DNA of 57,718 nucleotides from an uncultured Dorea sp. (lineage in GTDB: Bacteria > Bacillota > Clostridia > Lachnospirales > Lachnospiraceae), in NCBI GenBank assembly GCA_910584095.1, contig CAJTYU010000006.1, positions 1 to 57,718 of the forward strand. Reading direction: 5' to 3'. Below the pieces are notes generated by a model. It made no database searches, was not told the origin of the DNA, and worked only from the letters and a program-made list of their open reading frames with translations. A program made the position numbers and the translations under genes. Positions 23,908 through 31,452 of the stretch are shown here, piece after piece (within the stretch, counting starts at the first letter, position 1; the number at the start of each line of letters is the position of its first letter).

Positions 23908-25341
23908 ATGGGGATTTCCAGTTCGGATATCTCGCGGTTTATCAATGAAATACAAAGCGAGCTGGGACAGGCGCAGGCAGGCAGGGCGGACAGCCCGGCA
24001 TACGCGGGCGCGCCAGACGGAGACTGGGGGCTGTTTGACACGGCGGAGGCGGCCGTTGAAGCTGCGATCGCGGCGCAGCGCAGGCTGATGGGATTCAGCC
24101 TTGAGGACCGGGAGAAGTTTATAGACGCCATGCGGCAGGCGGCAAGGGAAGCGGCAAGGGAGCTGGCAGAACTTGCCCATGAGGAAACCGGATATGGGCA
24201 TGTGGAGGATAAGGTGGTAAAAAATCTGCTCGCGGCGAATAAGACTCCGGGTACGGAGGATCTTACTACGTCTGCAAAGACAGGAGACAATGGATTGACG
24301 CTTACGGAGATGGCGCCCTTTGGGGTGATCGGGGCGATCACACCGTCCACCAATCCCACAGCGACGGTAATCAATAATGGAATTGGCATGATCGCGGCGG
24401 GAAACGCAGTGGTATTTAATCCGCATCCGGGAGCAAAAAGGGCGTCCGGAAGGACGATCCAGCTGATGAATCAGGCAATTACCGCGGCAGGCGGTCCGGC
24501 GAATCTTTTATGCGCGCCGAAGGAGCCGGCCATGGATACCAGCGCGGTAATCATGAACCATCCGCGGATCAGGCTTCTGACAGTAACCGGAGGCGAGGGC
24601 GTGGTCAGAGCAGCCATGAAGACCGGTAAACGGTGCATTGCGGCGGGACCCGGAAATCCGCCGGTGGTGGTGGACGCCACGGCGGATATAAAAAAGGCGG
24701 CTGCCGATATTGTAAAAGGCGCCAGCTATGAGAACTGCATCTTGTGTATTGCGGAGAAGGAAATAATTGTAGAAAATTCTGTAGCGGACGAGCTGCTTCG
24801 GGAAATGGTAAATCAGGGGGCATATCTGCTGAACGGCATAGAGACCGAGAAGGTATGCGCCGCGGTCATGGTAAAGACGAAAGACGGCAAATGGGCTCCG
24901 AATAAAGAATTTGTAGGACGGGATGCTTCCTACATTTTGAAGAAATCCGGCGTTTACGGCGGGGAGCAGGCAAAGGTAGTCATCTGCGACGTGCCCTTTG
25001 AGCATCCGCTGGTTATGACGGAGATGCTGATGCCGGTAGTGCCGGTTACCAGAGCATCCACCGTAGACGAGGCCATTGAAAAGGCTGTGACCGCGGAGAA
25101 CGGATGCCATCATACGGCTATGATGCATTCAAAGAATGTGGATAACCTGACAAAGATGGGAAGGGCTGTTGACACAACTATTTTTGTGAAAAATGCGCCG
25201 TCCTATGCGGGGCTTGCAATCGACGGAGAAGGATATACCACGCTTTCTATTGCAACGCCGACAGGAGAGGGCCTTACGTCAGCGAAGAACTTTACAAGGT
25301 CGCGCAGGTGTACCCTTTCCGGCTCATTCAGAATCGTTTAA
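23908..25341 (+). CDS. CoA-acylating aldehyde dehydrogenase (PduP/EutE type)
   Basis: 477 residues. Residues 1-20 (SSSDISRFINEIQSELGQAQ) form an amphipathic helix like known encapsulation peptides, followed by a linker. The catalytic domain has GVIGAITPSTNPT, the glycine motif TGGEGVV and the nucleophile Cys in ENCILCIAEKE. It oxidises acetaldehyde (or another short aldehyde) with NAD and CoA to acyl-CoA inside the shell. Acetaldehyde from the DeoC reaction is the expected substrate. Good ribosome binding site (GGAGG). pduS-like gene starts 10 bp later. Confidence 0.93.
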   Translation: MGISSSDISRFINEIQSELGQAQAGRADSPAYAGAPDGDWGLFDTAEAAVEAAIAAQRRLMGFSLEDREKFIDAMRQAAREAARELAELAHEETGYGHVEDKVVKNLLAANKTPGTEDLTTSAKTGDNGLTLTEMAPFGVIGAITPSTNPTATVINNGIGMIAAGNAVVFNPHPGAKRASGRTIQLMNQAITAAGGPANLLCAPKEPAMDTSAVIMNHPRIRLLTVTGGEGVVRAAMKTGKRCIAAGPGNPPVVVDATADIKKAAADIVKGASYENCILCIAEKEIIVENSVADELLREMVNQGAYLLNGIETEKVCAAVMVKTKDGKWAPNKEFVGRDASYILKKSGVYGGEQAKVVICDVPFEHPLVMTEMLMPVVPVTRASTVDEAIEKAVTAENGCHHTAMMHSKNVDNLTKMGRAVDTTIFVKNAPSYAGLAIDGEGYTTLSIATPTGEGLTSAKNFTRSRRCTLSGSFRIV

Positions 25342-25351
25342 GAGGTTGGAT

Positions 25352-26677
25352 ATGAACGGACTGGTGTTAGAAAAAATAAAACAGGCCGGCGTAGTCGGCG
25401 CCGGGGGCGCGGGATTTCCCACCCATGTAAAAATTGCCTGCGAGGCGGAATATGTGATTGTGAACTGTGCGGAATGCGAGCCCCTGATCCGCTCCGACCA
25501 GTATCTGATGGAACGGCACGGAGGCAGGATCGCAGCGGGACTTAAGGCGGTGATGGACTGTACCGGAGCAAAGTATGGAGTGCTTGCCGTTAAACAGAAG
25601 AACAAAGCGGCGGTCAGCGCCCTTGAAAGCGCCGCGGCAGGGAAAGAGAATATATCGGTACGCCTGCTGGAGAATTATTATCCGGCGGGAGATGAACAGC
25701 AGATCATTTACGAGGTAACCGGACGTACCATACCGGTGGGGAAGCTTCCTATCACGGCAGGCTGCGTGGTCATCAATGCACAGACTGCGTACCATGTGGC
25801 GGAAGCAATGGAAAGTATGCCGGTGACTAGGAGAAACGTTACGGTAACAGGGGCGGTCCGTTCGCCGCTTACGATCTCTGCGCCTGTGGGAACGGCGGTT
25901 GCTTATCTGTTGGAATTGGCTGGAGGGGCAAGCTGCGAGGAATACACGGTGGTAATCGGAGGGCCTTTGATGGGCCGGGCGGCAGAAGACGTAAGCGCCG
26001 AGTTTGTGACAAAGACAACAAACGGCGTCATCGTCCTGCCCGCAGACCATGAACTGATTCGCAGGAAAACGTCTAGTCTGGACCGGGAGCTTAAGATAGC
26101 GAAGGCCGCCTGCTGTCAGTGTAATTATTGTACGCTGGTATGCCCGCGGAGCAATCTCGGCCTAGGAGTCCAGCCGCATAAGGTTATGCAGGCGCTGACG
26201 TTTGGCAGCGCGGGCGTGCTGGCTGACGGAAATGCCGCGCTGGGGTGCTGCAATTGCGGACTTTGCACCTATGTGGGCTGCAATATGGGACTTAGCCCAA
26301 GCAGGTTTATCTCCAGAATGCGAACAGAACTGCTGGCAAAAAAGGTAACTGGCAGCCGGGAACCGGAGCCGGTGAATCTGTTCCGGGAGGATACAAAGGT
26401 TCCGTCAAAACGAGTGATTCAGAGAATGGGCCTTGCGGAATACGACAGGGAGGTTCCCTATGTGGATTCCTATGATGCACCGGGAGCGGTCAGGATCATG
26501 CTGAAACAGCATATCGGCGCGCCCTGTGTGCCGGCAGTAACTAAAGGAGATACAGTGAAAGAAGGACAATGCATCGGGCAGGTTCCGGAAGGAGCGTTAG
26601 GAGCTCCTGTCCATGCCTCCATGAGCGGCCGGGTTGTAACTGTAAGTAAGGACTATATCGATATTATAGGAGCTTAA
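25352..26677 (+). CDS. PduS-like Fe-S flavoprotein (RnfC-type, SLBB domain)
   Basis: 441 residues. The N-terminal GVVGAGGAGFPTHVK and NCAECEPLIRSDQ are RnfC/PduS signatures, followed by the SLBB region (about 150-230). Two cysteine clusters, CCQCNYCTLVCPR and CCNCGLCTYVGC, would bind [4Fe-4S] clusters. PduS is a cobalamin reductase in the propanediol pathway; this locus encodes no B12 enzyme, so a general redox role (regenerating NAD+ and passing electrons to the Fe-S shell protein encoded next) is more likely. The ATG at 25352 was chosen because the family starts MNGLVLEKIK. Confidence 0.9.
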   Translation: MNGLVLEKIKQAGVVGAGGAGFPTHVKIACEAEYVIVNCAECEPLIRSDQYLMERHGGRIAAGLKAVMDCTGAKYGVLAVKQKNKAAVSALESAAAGKENISVRLLENYYPAGDEQQIIYEVTGRTIPVGKLPITAGCVVINAQTAYHVAEAMESMPVTRRNVTVTGAVRSPLTISAPVGTAVAYLLELAGGASCEEYTVVIGGPLMGRAAEDVSAEFVTKTTNGVIVLPADHELIRRKTSSLDRELKIAKAACCQCNYCTLVCPRSNLGLGVQPHKVMQALTFGSAGVLADGNAALGCCNCGLCTYVGCNMGLSPSRFISRMRTELLAKKVTGSREPEPVNLFREDTKVPSKRVIQRMGLAEYDREVPYVDSYDAPGAVRIMLKQHIGAPCVPAVTKGDTVKEGQCIGQVPEGALGAPVHASMSGRVVTVSKDYIDIIGA

Positions 26678-26687
26678 GGAGTGAATC

Positions 26688-27236
26688 ATGGGAGTATCAA
26701 TAGGAGCTGTAGAATTAAATAGCGTAGCAGCCGGAGTAGTCGCGGGCGATGCTATGCTCAAGGCGGCGGATGTAGATTTGGTTGTGGCTCAGCCCGCATG
26801 TCCAGGGAAATTTATTGTCATAGTAGCGGGAGATACCGCCGGTGTAGAAACGGCGGTGGCAGCAGGAAAGGCGGAGGGCAGAGACAAGGTGGTTGATACG
26901 ATGACGATCCCCAGCGTTGCGGGGGAGGTCATACCTGCAATTATGCGGACGTCCGCTCCCGAACAGAGAGAAGCGGTGGGAGTGATTGAAACCTTTTCCC
27001 TTGCCAGCGCGGTGCTTGCGGCAGATTATGCGGTAAAAAGCGCGGCGGTGGACCTGATCGAGGTAAGGCTGGGAAGGGGCCTTGGAGGAAAGGCATTTGC
27101 AGCCGTGACAGGCAGAGTCAGCGATGTGGCTACAGCTGCGGATTATGCCAGAGCGAGGCTGGCAAAGGATGGAATGGTCTTAAATATTACGGTTGTTCCA
27201 TCCCTTCATCCGGATTTGTATCGGGCTTTATTGTAA
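26688..27236 (+). CDS. BMC-T shell protein with Fe-S site (PduT-like)
   Basis: 182 residues, two BMC domains in tandem. The first carries ACPGKFIVIVAGD, whose Cys matches the PduT residue that holds a [4Fe-4S] cluster in the pore of the trimer. The second begins AVGVIETFSLASAVLAADYA, the BMC hallmark. It forms pseudohexameric facets and probably conducts electrons between the lumen and the adjacent PduS-like protein. Confidence 0.93.
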   Translation: MGVSIGAVELNSVAAGVVAGDAMLKAADVDLVVAQPACPGKFIVIVAGDTAGVETAVAAGKAEGRDKVVDTMTIPSVAGEVIPAIMRTSAPEQREAVGVIETFSLASAVLAADYAVKSAAVDLIEVRLGRGLGGKAFAAVTGRVSDVATAADYARARLAKDGMVLNITVVPSLHPDLYRALL

Positions 27237-27296
27237 CGATAAAGTGTTGATAGATGAGAACTAATAAAACGCAAAAACTAGTAAGAGGTGAATGAA

Positions 27297-27596
27297 ATGG
27301 CAAAAGAAGCATTGGGAATGATTGAAACAAAAGGTTTGGTAGGAGCAATTGAGGCGGCGGACGCCATGGTAAAGGCGGCAAACGTACGTCTGGCAGGCAA
27401 GGAGCAGATCGGTTCCGGGCTGGTAACAGTCATGGTGCGCGGAGACGTAGGGGCAGTGAAGGCTTCCGTAGAAGCGGGTGCTTCTGCTGCAAAACGTGTG
27501 GGCGAGCTTGTTTCTTCCCATGTGATCGCAAGTCCGCATGACGATGTGGAGGGGATTTTACCGCAGGCCGGACAAAAGACATCCAGTAAAAAGTAG
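27297..27596 (+). CDS. BMC-H hexameric shell protein (copy 1)
   Basis: 99 residues, a single BMC domain: EALGMIETKGLVGAIEAADA, pore region EQIGSGLVTVMV and the C-terminal HVIASPHDDVEGIL. It is about 92% identical to the next gene and differs mainly by an eight-residue tail GQKTSSKK. It builds the main facets. The ATG at 27297 matches the family start MAKEALG; AGAGGTG precedes it. Confidence 0.95.
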   Translation: MAKEALGMIETKGLVGAIEAADAMVKAANVRLAGKEQIGSGLVTVMVRGDVGAVKASVEAGASAAKRVGELVSSHVIASPHDDVEGILPQAGQKTSSKK

Positions 27597-27632
27597 AAAA
27601 TAAATAATGCAGAAAAAACGGAGGGAAATACA

Positions 27633-27908
27633 ATGGCAAAGGAAGCGTTGGGAATGATTGAAACAAGAGGATTGGTAGGGGCGGTTGAGGCAGCAGACGC
27701 CATGGTAAAGGCAGCAAATGTACGCCTTGTCGGAAAAGAGAAGATCGGTTCCGGGCTGGTAACGGTTATGGTACGCGGAGACGTAGGAGCGGTCAAAGCT
27801 TCTGTAGAGGCAGGCGCGTCTTCTGCAAAACGCGTGGGCGAAGTGGTATCCGTACATGTGATCGCAAGTCCTCACGACGACGTGGAAGGGATTCTTCCGC
27901 AGGCATGA
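27633..27908 (+). CDS. BMC-H hexameric shell protein (copy 2)
   Basis: 91 residues, a tandem duplicate of the gene upstream, with about seven substitutions over the shared length (for example K12R, Q37K near the pore). It ends at PQA without the tail. GGAGGG precedes the ATG. Two near-identical hexamers probably mix in the facet. Confidence 0.95.
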   Translation: MAKEALGMIETRGLVGAVEAADAMVKAANVRLVGKEKIGSGLVTVMVRGDVGAVKASVEAGASSAKRVGEVVSVHVIASPHDDVEGILPQA

Positions 27909-27948
27909 TCTGCGATAGGACGGCGATACGATAAAGGAGATGAAAAAT

Positions 27949-28788
27949 ATGGATATAGAAAAATTAATTGCAGAGATAACCGATGAAATATACAATAAAG
28001 TTTCTTCTGATACTAATTTTATTTCGGCCGGCAGTTCCTCCTCTCATATGGATATGGCAAAGTATCTGGATGATACTCTGCTGAAGGCTGACGCGACGCC
28101 GGAGCAGATTCTGGCGATCTGTAAAGAAGCAAGGGAATACAAAACAGCTTCCGTATGCGTAAACTCATGGTATGTGCCGCTGGTGGCAAAAGAGCTTGCC
28201 GGTTCCGGGGTGAAGACCTGCTGCGTGATCGGATTTCCTCTGGGAGCCTGCACAACGAATACCAAGACAGCCGAGACGATCGACGCGATTAAAAAAGGCG
28301 CCGACGAAGTGGATATGGTGGTAAATGTGGGCGCGGTAAAAGCCGGGGAATGGCAGTATGTAAAGAAGGACATTGAAGAGGTGGTTGTTGCAGCGAGAGG
28401 GAAGGCTTTGGTGAAAGTTATTATCGAGACCTGCCTGCTTACCGATGAAGAAAAGGTAAAGGTTTGTACGATTGCAAAACTTGCGGGAGCAGACTTTGTG
28501 AAAACCTCTACGGGATTCTCCACAGGCGGAGCAAAGGTGGAGGATATCCGGCTGATGCGCCAGACTGTCGGCCCGGATATGGGAGTAAAGGCTTCCGGCG
28601 GCGTCCGTGATTATCAGACGGCAAAAGCTATGATCGACGCAGGGGCAACTCGGATCGGAACCAGCAGCGCAAAGGGAATCCTGTCCGGCGCGCCGGAGGC
28701 GGCAGGCCATGCGTGCACTGGCTGCGGCGCCTGCAGGCAGAAATGCCCTTCGGGAAGAGTAGATATCGTAGCCGCAAATAATTATTAG
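27949..28788 (+). CDS. deoC: Deoxyribose-phosphate aldolase with targeting peptide and C-terminal Fe-S-like motif
   Basis: 279 residues. Residues 1-18 (MDIEKLIAEITDEIYNKV) form an amphipathic encapsulation-type helix. The aldolase domain (about 32-248) has all catalytic residues: Asp in EVDMVVNVGA, Schiff-base Lys in DFVKTSTGFSTGG and Lys in GVKASGGVRD. It cleaves 2-deoxyribose-5-phosphate to acetaldehyde and glyceraldehyde-3-phosphate. Unusually the C-terminus continues with ACTGCGACRQKCPSG, a CX2CX2CX3CP pattern like a [4Fe-4S] ferredoxin cluster, absent from the second copy at 31453. The start at 27949 is set by AAAGGAG nine bases upstream. Confidence 0.93.
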   Translation: MDIEKLIAEITDEIYNKVSSDTNFISAGSSSSHMDMAKYLDDTLLKADATPEQILAICKEAREYKTASVCVNSWYVPLVAKELAGSGVKTCCVIGFPLGACTTNTKTAETIDAIKKGADEVDMVVNVGAVKAGEWQYVKKDIEEVVVAARGKALVKVIIETCLLTDEEKVKVCTIAKLAGADFVKTSTGFSTGGAKVEDIRLMRQTVGPDMGVKASGGVRDYQTAKAMIDAGATRIGTSSAKGILSGAPEAAGHACTGCGACRQKCPSGRVDIVAANNY

Positions 28789-28802
28789 AGGACGGTGCGT
28801 TT

Positions 28803-29114
28803 ATGTATGCAGCGAAAATAATCGGAAGCGCGGTGTGTACCTGCAAGGAGCAGAAGCTGGTTGGTTTAAAACTTCTGGTGGTACAGCCGATCAGCCTGTT
28901 GACACTGGAAAATGAAGGAAAGCCGGTGGTTGCAATCGACGCGGTGGGAGCCGGGGAGTCGGAGGTCGTTCTGGTGGTTGGAGGAAGCTCCGCAAGGCAG
29001 ACGGCGGTGACTGCGAATATGCCGGTAGACGCGACGATCATGGCTGTTGTGGATTACATCGACATCAACGGCAGGCAGGTATTTGAAAAATATAAAGGAG
29101 GTGATTCCGAATGA
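28803..29114 (+). CDS. BMC-P pentameric vertex protein (EutN/CcmL type), copy 1
   Basis: 103 residues. The fold is recognised by MYAAKIIGSAVCTCKEQKL, then AIDAVGAGESEVVLVVGGSS and the ending ATIMAVVDYIDI. Pentamers cap the vertices of the shell. Its stop overlaps the start of the RpiB-like gene by four bases. Confidence 0.94.
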   Translation: MYAAKIIGSAVCTCKEQKLVGLKLLVVQPISLLTLENEGKPVVAIDAVGAGESEVVLVVGGSSARQTAVTANMPVDATIMAVVDYIDINGRQVFEKYKGGDSE

Positions 29115-29569
29115 AAATAGCAATCGGCGCCGACCACGGCGGATATGAATTAAAGGAAAGAATGAAGCAGTACATCAGCGGGCTGGGATATGAATGTATG
29201 GATGTGGGAACCTTCAGCGCCAAGCGGTGCGATTATCCGGATTATGCATTTCAGGTTGCGGCGGCGGTTTCCGCGAAGAAATGTGAGTATGGGATTATGA
29301 TTGACGCGGTAGGGATCGGCTCATCCGTTATGTGCAATAAGGTGCCGGGAGTCCGCGCGGCAGTTGCAAATGAGATTTACTCGGCGCGCAATGCCAAGCT
29401 TCATAACGGCACAAATGTGCTCTGTATCGGAAGCCTGATCATTGGGGACGGAGTCGCGAAAGAAGTGATCAAAACATGGCTGGAAACGGATCTGTCCGGG
29501 GACCGGAATATTCAGAGGGTCAATCAGATCAACGAGATTGAGAGAAGGATTCTCGGATGCTGCCGATGA
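29111..29569 (+). CDS. RpiB/LacAB-family sugar-phosphate isomerase
   Basis: 152 residues with the family start KIAIGADHGGYELKE and NKVPGVRAA and the HNGTNVL/SLIIG segment. In E. coli RpiB the base is a Cys in a CGTGIG motif; here the same place reads MIDAVGIGSS, so Cys is replaced by Asp. Actinobacterial RpiBs use a Glu a few residues on; that position is Ser here. Microcompartment-linked RpiB proteins, as I recall, share an Asp at this place, so it may be a subgroup trait with a different substrate. It overlaps the BMC-P gene by four bases. Confidence 0.88.
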   Translation: MKIAIGADHGGYELKERMKQYISGLGYECMDVGTFSAKRCDYPDYAFQVAAAVSAKKCEYGIMIDAVGIGSSVMCNKVPGVRAAVANEIYSARNAKLHNGTNVLCIGSLIIGDGVAKEVIKTWLETDLSGDRNIQRVNQINEIERRILGCCR

Positions 29570-29644
29570 TGCGCCGCAGAGAAGGTCAGGCGTCATATAA
29601 GCCTTTGGCGGCGGGAAGGAAACGGATGAAAGCAGGTGAGAAAG

Positions 29645-29911
29645 ATGCAGATTGCGAAGGTGATCGGCACGGTAGTTGCAACGAAAAAAGATGAGAGACT
29701 GTCAGGCGTCAGGCTGATGGTAATCCAGCCCTGTAATTCAAAAGGCGAGGATACAGGGACGCCGATCGTCGCGGGCGATGCGATCGGCAGCGGAATCGGC
29801 GAGACCGTCATTTACGCAACCAGCAAGGAAGGCGCCTTCTGCCTTCCGGATCCGGAGGCCTGCTGCGACGCGGGGATCACTGCGATCATTGACAGTATGT
29901 ATTCGGTTTAG
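29645..29911 (+). CDS. BMC-P pentameric vertex protein, copy 2
   Basis: 88 residues: MQIAKVIGTVVATKKDERLS, GDAIGSGIGETVIYATS and IIDSMYSV are the EutN/CcmL elements. It starts 9 codons-worth of bases after the previous purine-rich segment, behind CAGGTGAGAAAG. It is one of three different vertex proteins in this locus. Confidence 0.93.
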   Translation: MQIAKVIGTVVATKKDERLSGVRLMVIQPCNSKGEDTGTPIVAGDAIGSGIGETVIYATSKEGAFCLPDPEACCDAGITAIIDSMYSV

Positions 29912-29931
29912 AAGGGCATGGAGATAAAGAT

Positions 29932-30225
29932 ATGGTAATAGCGAAGGTCATTGGAAACGTGGTGTCCACACAGAAGCATGATGATTATAAAGGCCAGAAA
30001 TTGCTAATCGTTTGCGCAGTGGATTTGAAAGGGAAACTTTATGGGAATGAAATGGTTGTCTGCGACGGAGCAGATGCGGACGCGGGCGTTGGCGATTATG
30101 TTCTAATCATTCAGGAAGGCGGCTCTGCAAGACTCGCGGCCCGCTGCGGCCATCTGGGGCCGATCGACCGAACGGCAATTGCAGTGATTGACTATATTCA
30201 TACTGCCGAAGGCAGCCTGCCTTAG
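29932..30225 (+). CDS. BMC-P pentameric vertex protein, copy 3
   Basis: 97 residues: VIAKVIGNVVSTQKHDDYKG, ADAGVGDYVLIIQEGGSARL and AIAVIDYIHTAEG. The set of three vertex proteins may permit alternative vertices with different permeability; that is inference. It is the last shell gene; the phosphotransacetylase follows 72 bp later. Confidence 0.93.
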   Translation: MVIAKVIGNVVSTQKHDDYKGQKLLIVCAVDLKGKLYGNEMVVCDGADADAGVGDYVLIIQEGGSARLAARCGHLGPIDRTAIAVIDYIHTAEGSLP

Positions 30226-30297
30226 TATTGCTTATGGTAATTAACCGTATCGGTAATTAGTTTGAGTGATGCGAGAGAAATTGGAGGTACTGGTTTT

Positions 30298-31281
30298 ATG
30301 GGATTTATGGAGCAGATTAAGGAAAGGGCGTCAAAGAAAAACTGCCTGATTGTGCTTCCGGAGAGTTATGACGAGCGGGTTGCTTCCGCAGCAGTGATGA
30401 TTGCAGAACAGGGAATAGCAAGAGTTCTGCTGCTCTCGGACAATGGAAAAGAAATGCCCGGGCAGGAGAGGCTCAGGCGTCCCGGAATCGAGATTCTGGA
30501 TTATAAGAACAGCCCGGGATTTAAAGAGATGGCGGAGGAACTTTACGAACTCCGGAAGAACAAGGGAATGACAAGGGAGAAAGCCGGCGGTTTTTTGCAG
30601 GATCCGCTTTATTATGGCGCTATGCTGGTCCATAAAGGCAAGGTGGACGGAATGGCGGCCGGGGCATGTCACTCTACAGGAGATACCTTAAGGCCCGCGC
30701 TCCAGATTGTCAGGACGGCGCCCGGAACGAAGACGGTATCCGCATTTTTCCTGATGGTAGTTCCGAACTGTGAATATGGAGATAACGGTGTATTTCTGTT
30801 TGCGGATTCAGGGCTGGTGGAATTTCCGACAGAGGATCAGCTGGCGGACATTGCAGCCGCTTCGGCAAAGAGCTTTGAGCAGCTCACGGAGAGCGAGCCG
30901 GTTGTGGCGATGCTGTCTTATTCCACGAAAGGAAGCGCAAAAAACGAACGCCTGCAGCCGATTATCGCAGCAGCAAAAAGGGTGAAGGAACAGTATCCGA
31001 ATCTCAAGATAGACGGAGAACTGCAGGCGGACGCGGCAGTGGAACCGAAGGTTGCCGGTATAAAGAGCAAGGGCAGCAATGTGGCGGGCAATGCAAATGT
31101 TCTGATATTCCCGGATTTAAACAGCGGGAACATCGGATATAAGCTGGTACAGAGACTGGCGAAGGCGGAAGCCTACGGACCAATCACGCAGGGCTTAAGA
31201 CGGCCGGTCAACGATCTGTCCAGAGGCTGCGCGGCGGAGGACATTGTTGGAGTAGTGGCAATCACATGCCTGCAGGCGTAG
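30298..31281 (+). CDS. pta: Phosphate acetyltransferase (Pta/EutD type)
   Basis: 327 residues, single-domain like EutD. Family motifs PESYDERVASAA, AGACHSTGDTLRPALQIV, FADSGLVEFPT, SYSTKGSA and NVLIFPDLNSGNIGYK are present. It turns acetyl-CoA into acetyl phosphate, releasing CoA for the aldehyde dehydrogenase and allowing ATP formation by acetate kinase. It takes the place of PduL, which is absent. No targeting peptide is visible, so its location is unclear. The ATG at 30298 follows GGAGG by ten bases; an upstream TTG at 30262 is less likely. Confidence 0.92.
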   Translation: MGFMEQIKERASKKNCLIVLPESYDERVASAAVMIAEQGIARVLLLSDNGKEMPGQERLRRPGIEILDYKNSPGFKEMAEELYELRKNKGMTREKAGGFLQDPLYYGAMLVHKGKVDGMAAGACHSTGDTLRPALQIVRTAPGTKTVSAFFLMVVPNCEYGDNGVFLFADSGLVEFPTEDQLADIAAASAKSFEQLTESEPVVAMLSYSTKGSAKNERLQPIIAAAKRVKEQYPNLKIDGELQADAAVEPKVAGIKSKGSNVAGNANVLIFPDLNSGNIGYKLVQRLAKAEAYGPITQGLRRPVNDLSRGCAAEDIVGVVAITCLQA

Positions 31282-31313
31282 GAGCAAAAAGGAGCGGGCA
31301 AAAAGAGTACAGC

Positions 31314-31364
31314 CGAAAAAGGAGGCGGATGCAGAAGGCAAACGATGCATCGGCCTCCTTTTTT
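31314..31364 (+). terminator. Terminator of the main microcompartment operon
   Basis: An AAAAAGGAGGC stem (31316-31326) pairs with GCCTCCTTTTTT (31353-31364), with an inner pairing GATGCA/TGCATC. Confidence 0.85.
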
Positions 31365-31386
31365 GCGTATAGAAGGGAAACTTTTG

Positions 31387-31416
31387 TTGATTTACTGGCA
31401 TGGAAGGGATTATAAT
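31387..31416 (+). promoter_or_regulatory. Promoter of the second deoC
   Basis: TTGATT, an 18-bp spacer and a perfect TATAAT (31411-31416), between the operon terminator and the gene. Confidence 0.65.
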
Positions 31417-31452
31417 AATTGGGGAATTACCCGGATAAAGGAGAAAAGGATA

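Noticed and set aside
25352..26677. PduS as evidence for a B12-dependent diol dehydratase pathway
   Set aside because: No diol dehydratase, ethanolamine lyase, glycyl radical enzyme or B12 gene is present; PduS-like proteins also occur in B12-free BMC loci.
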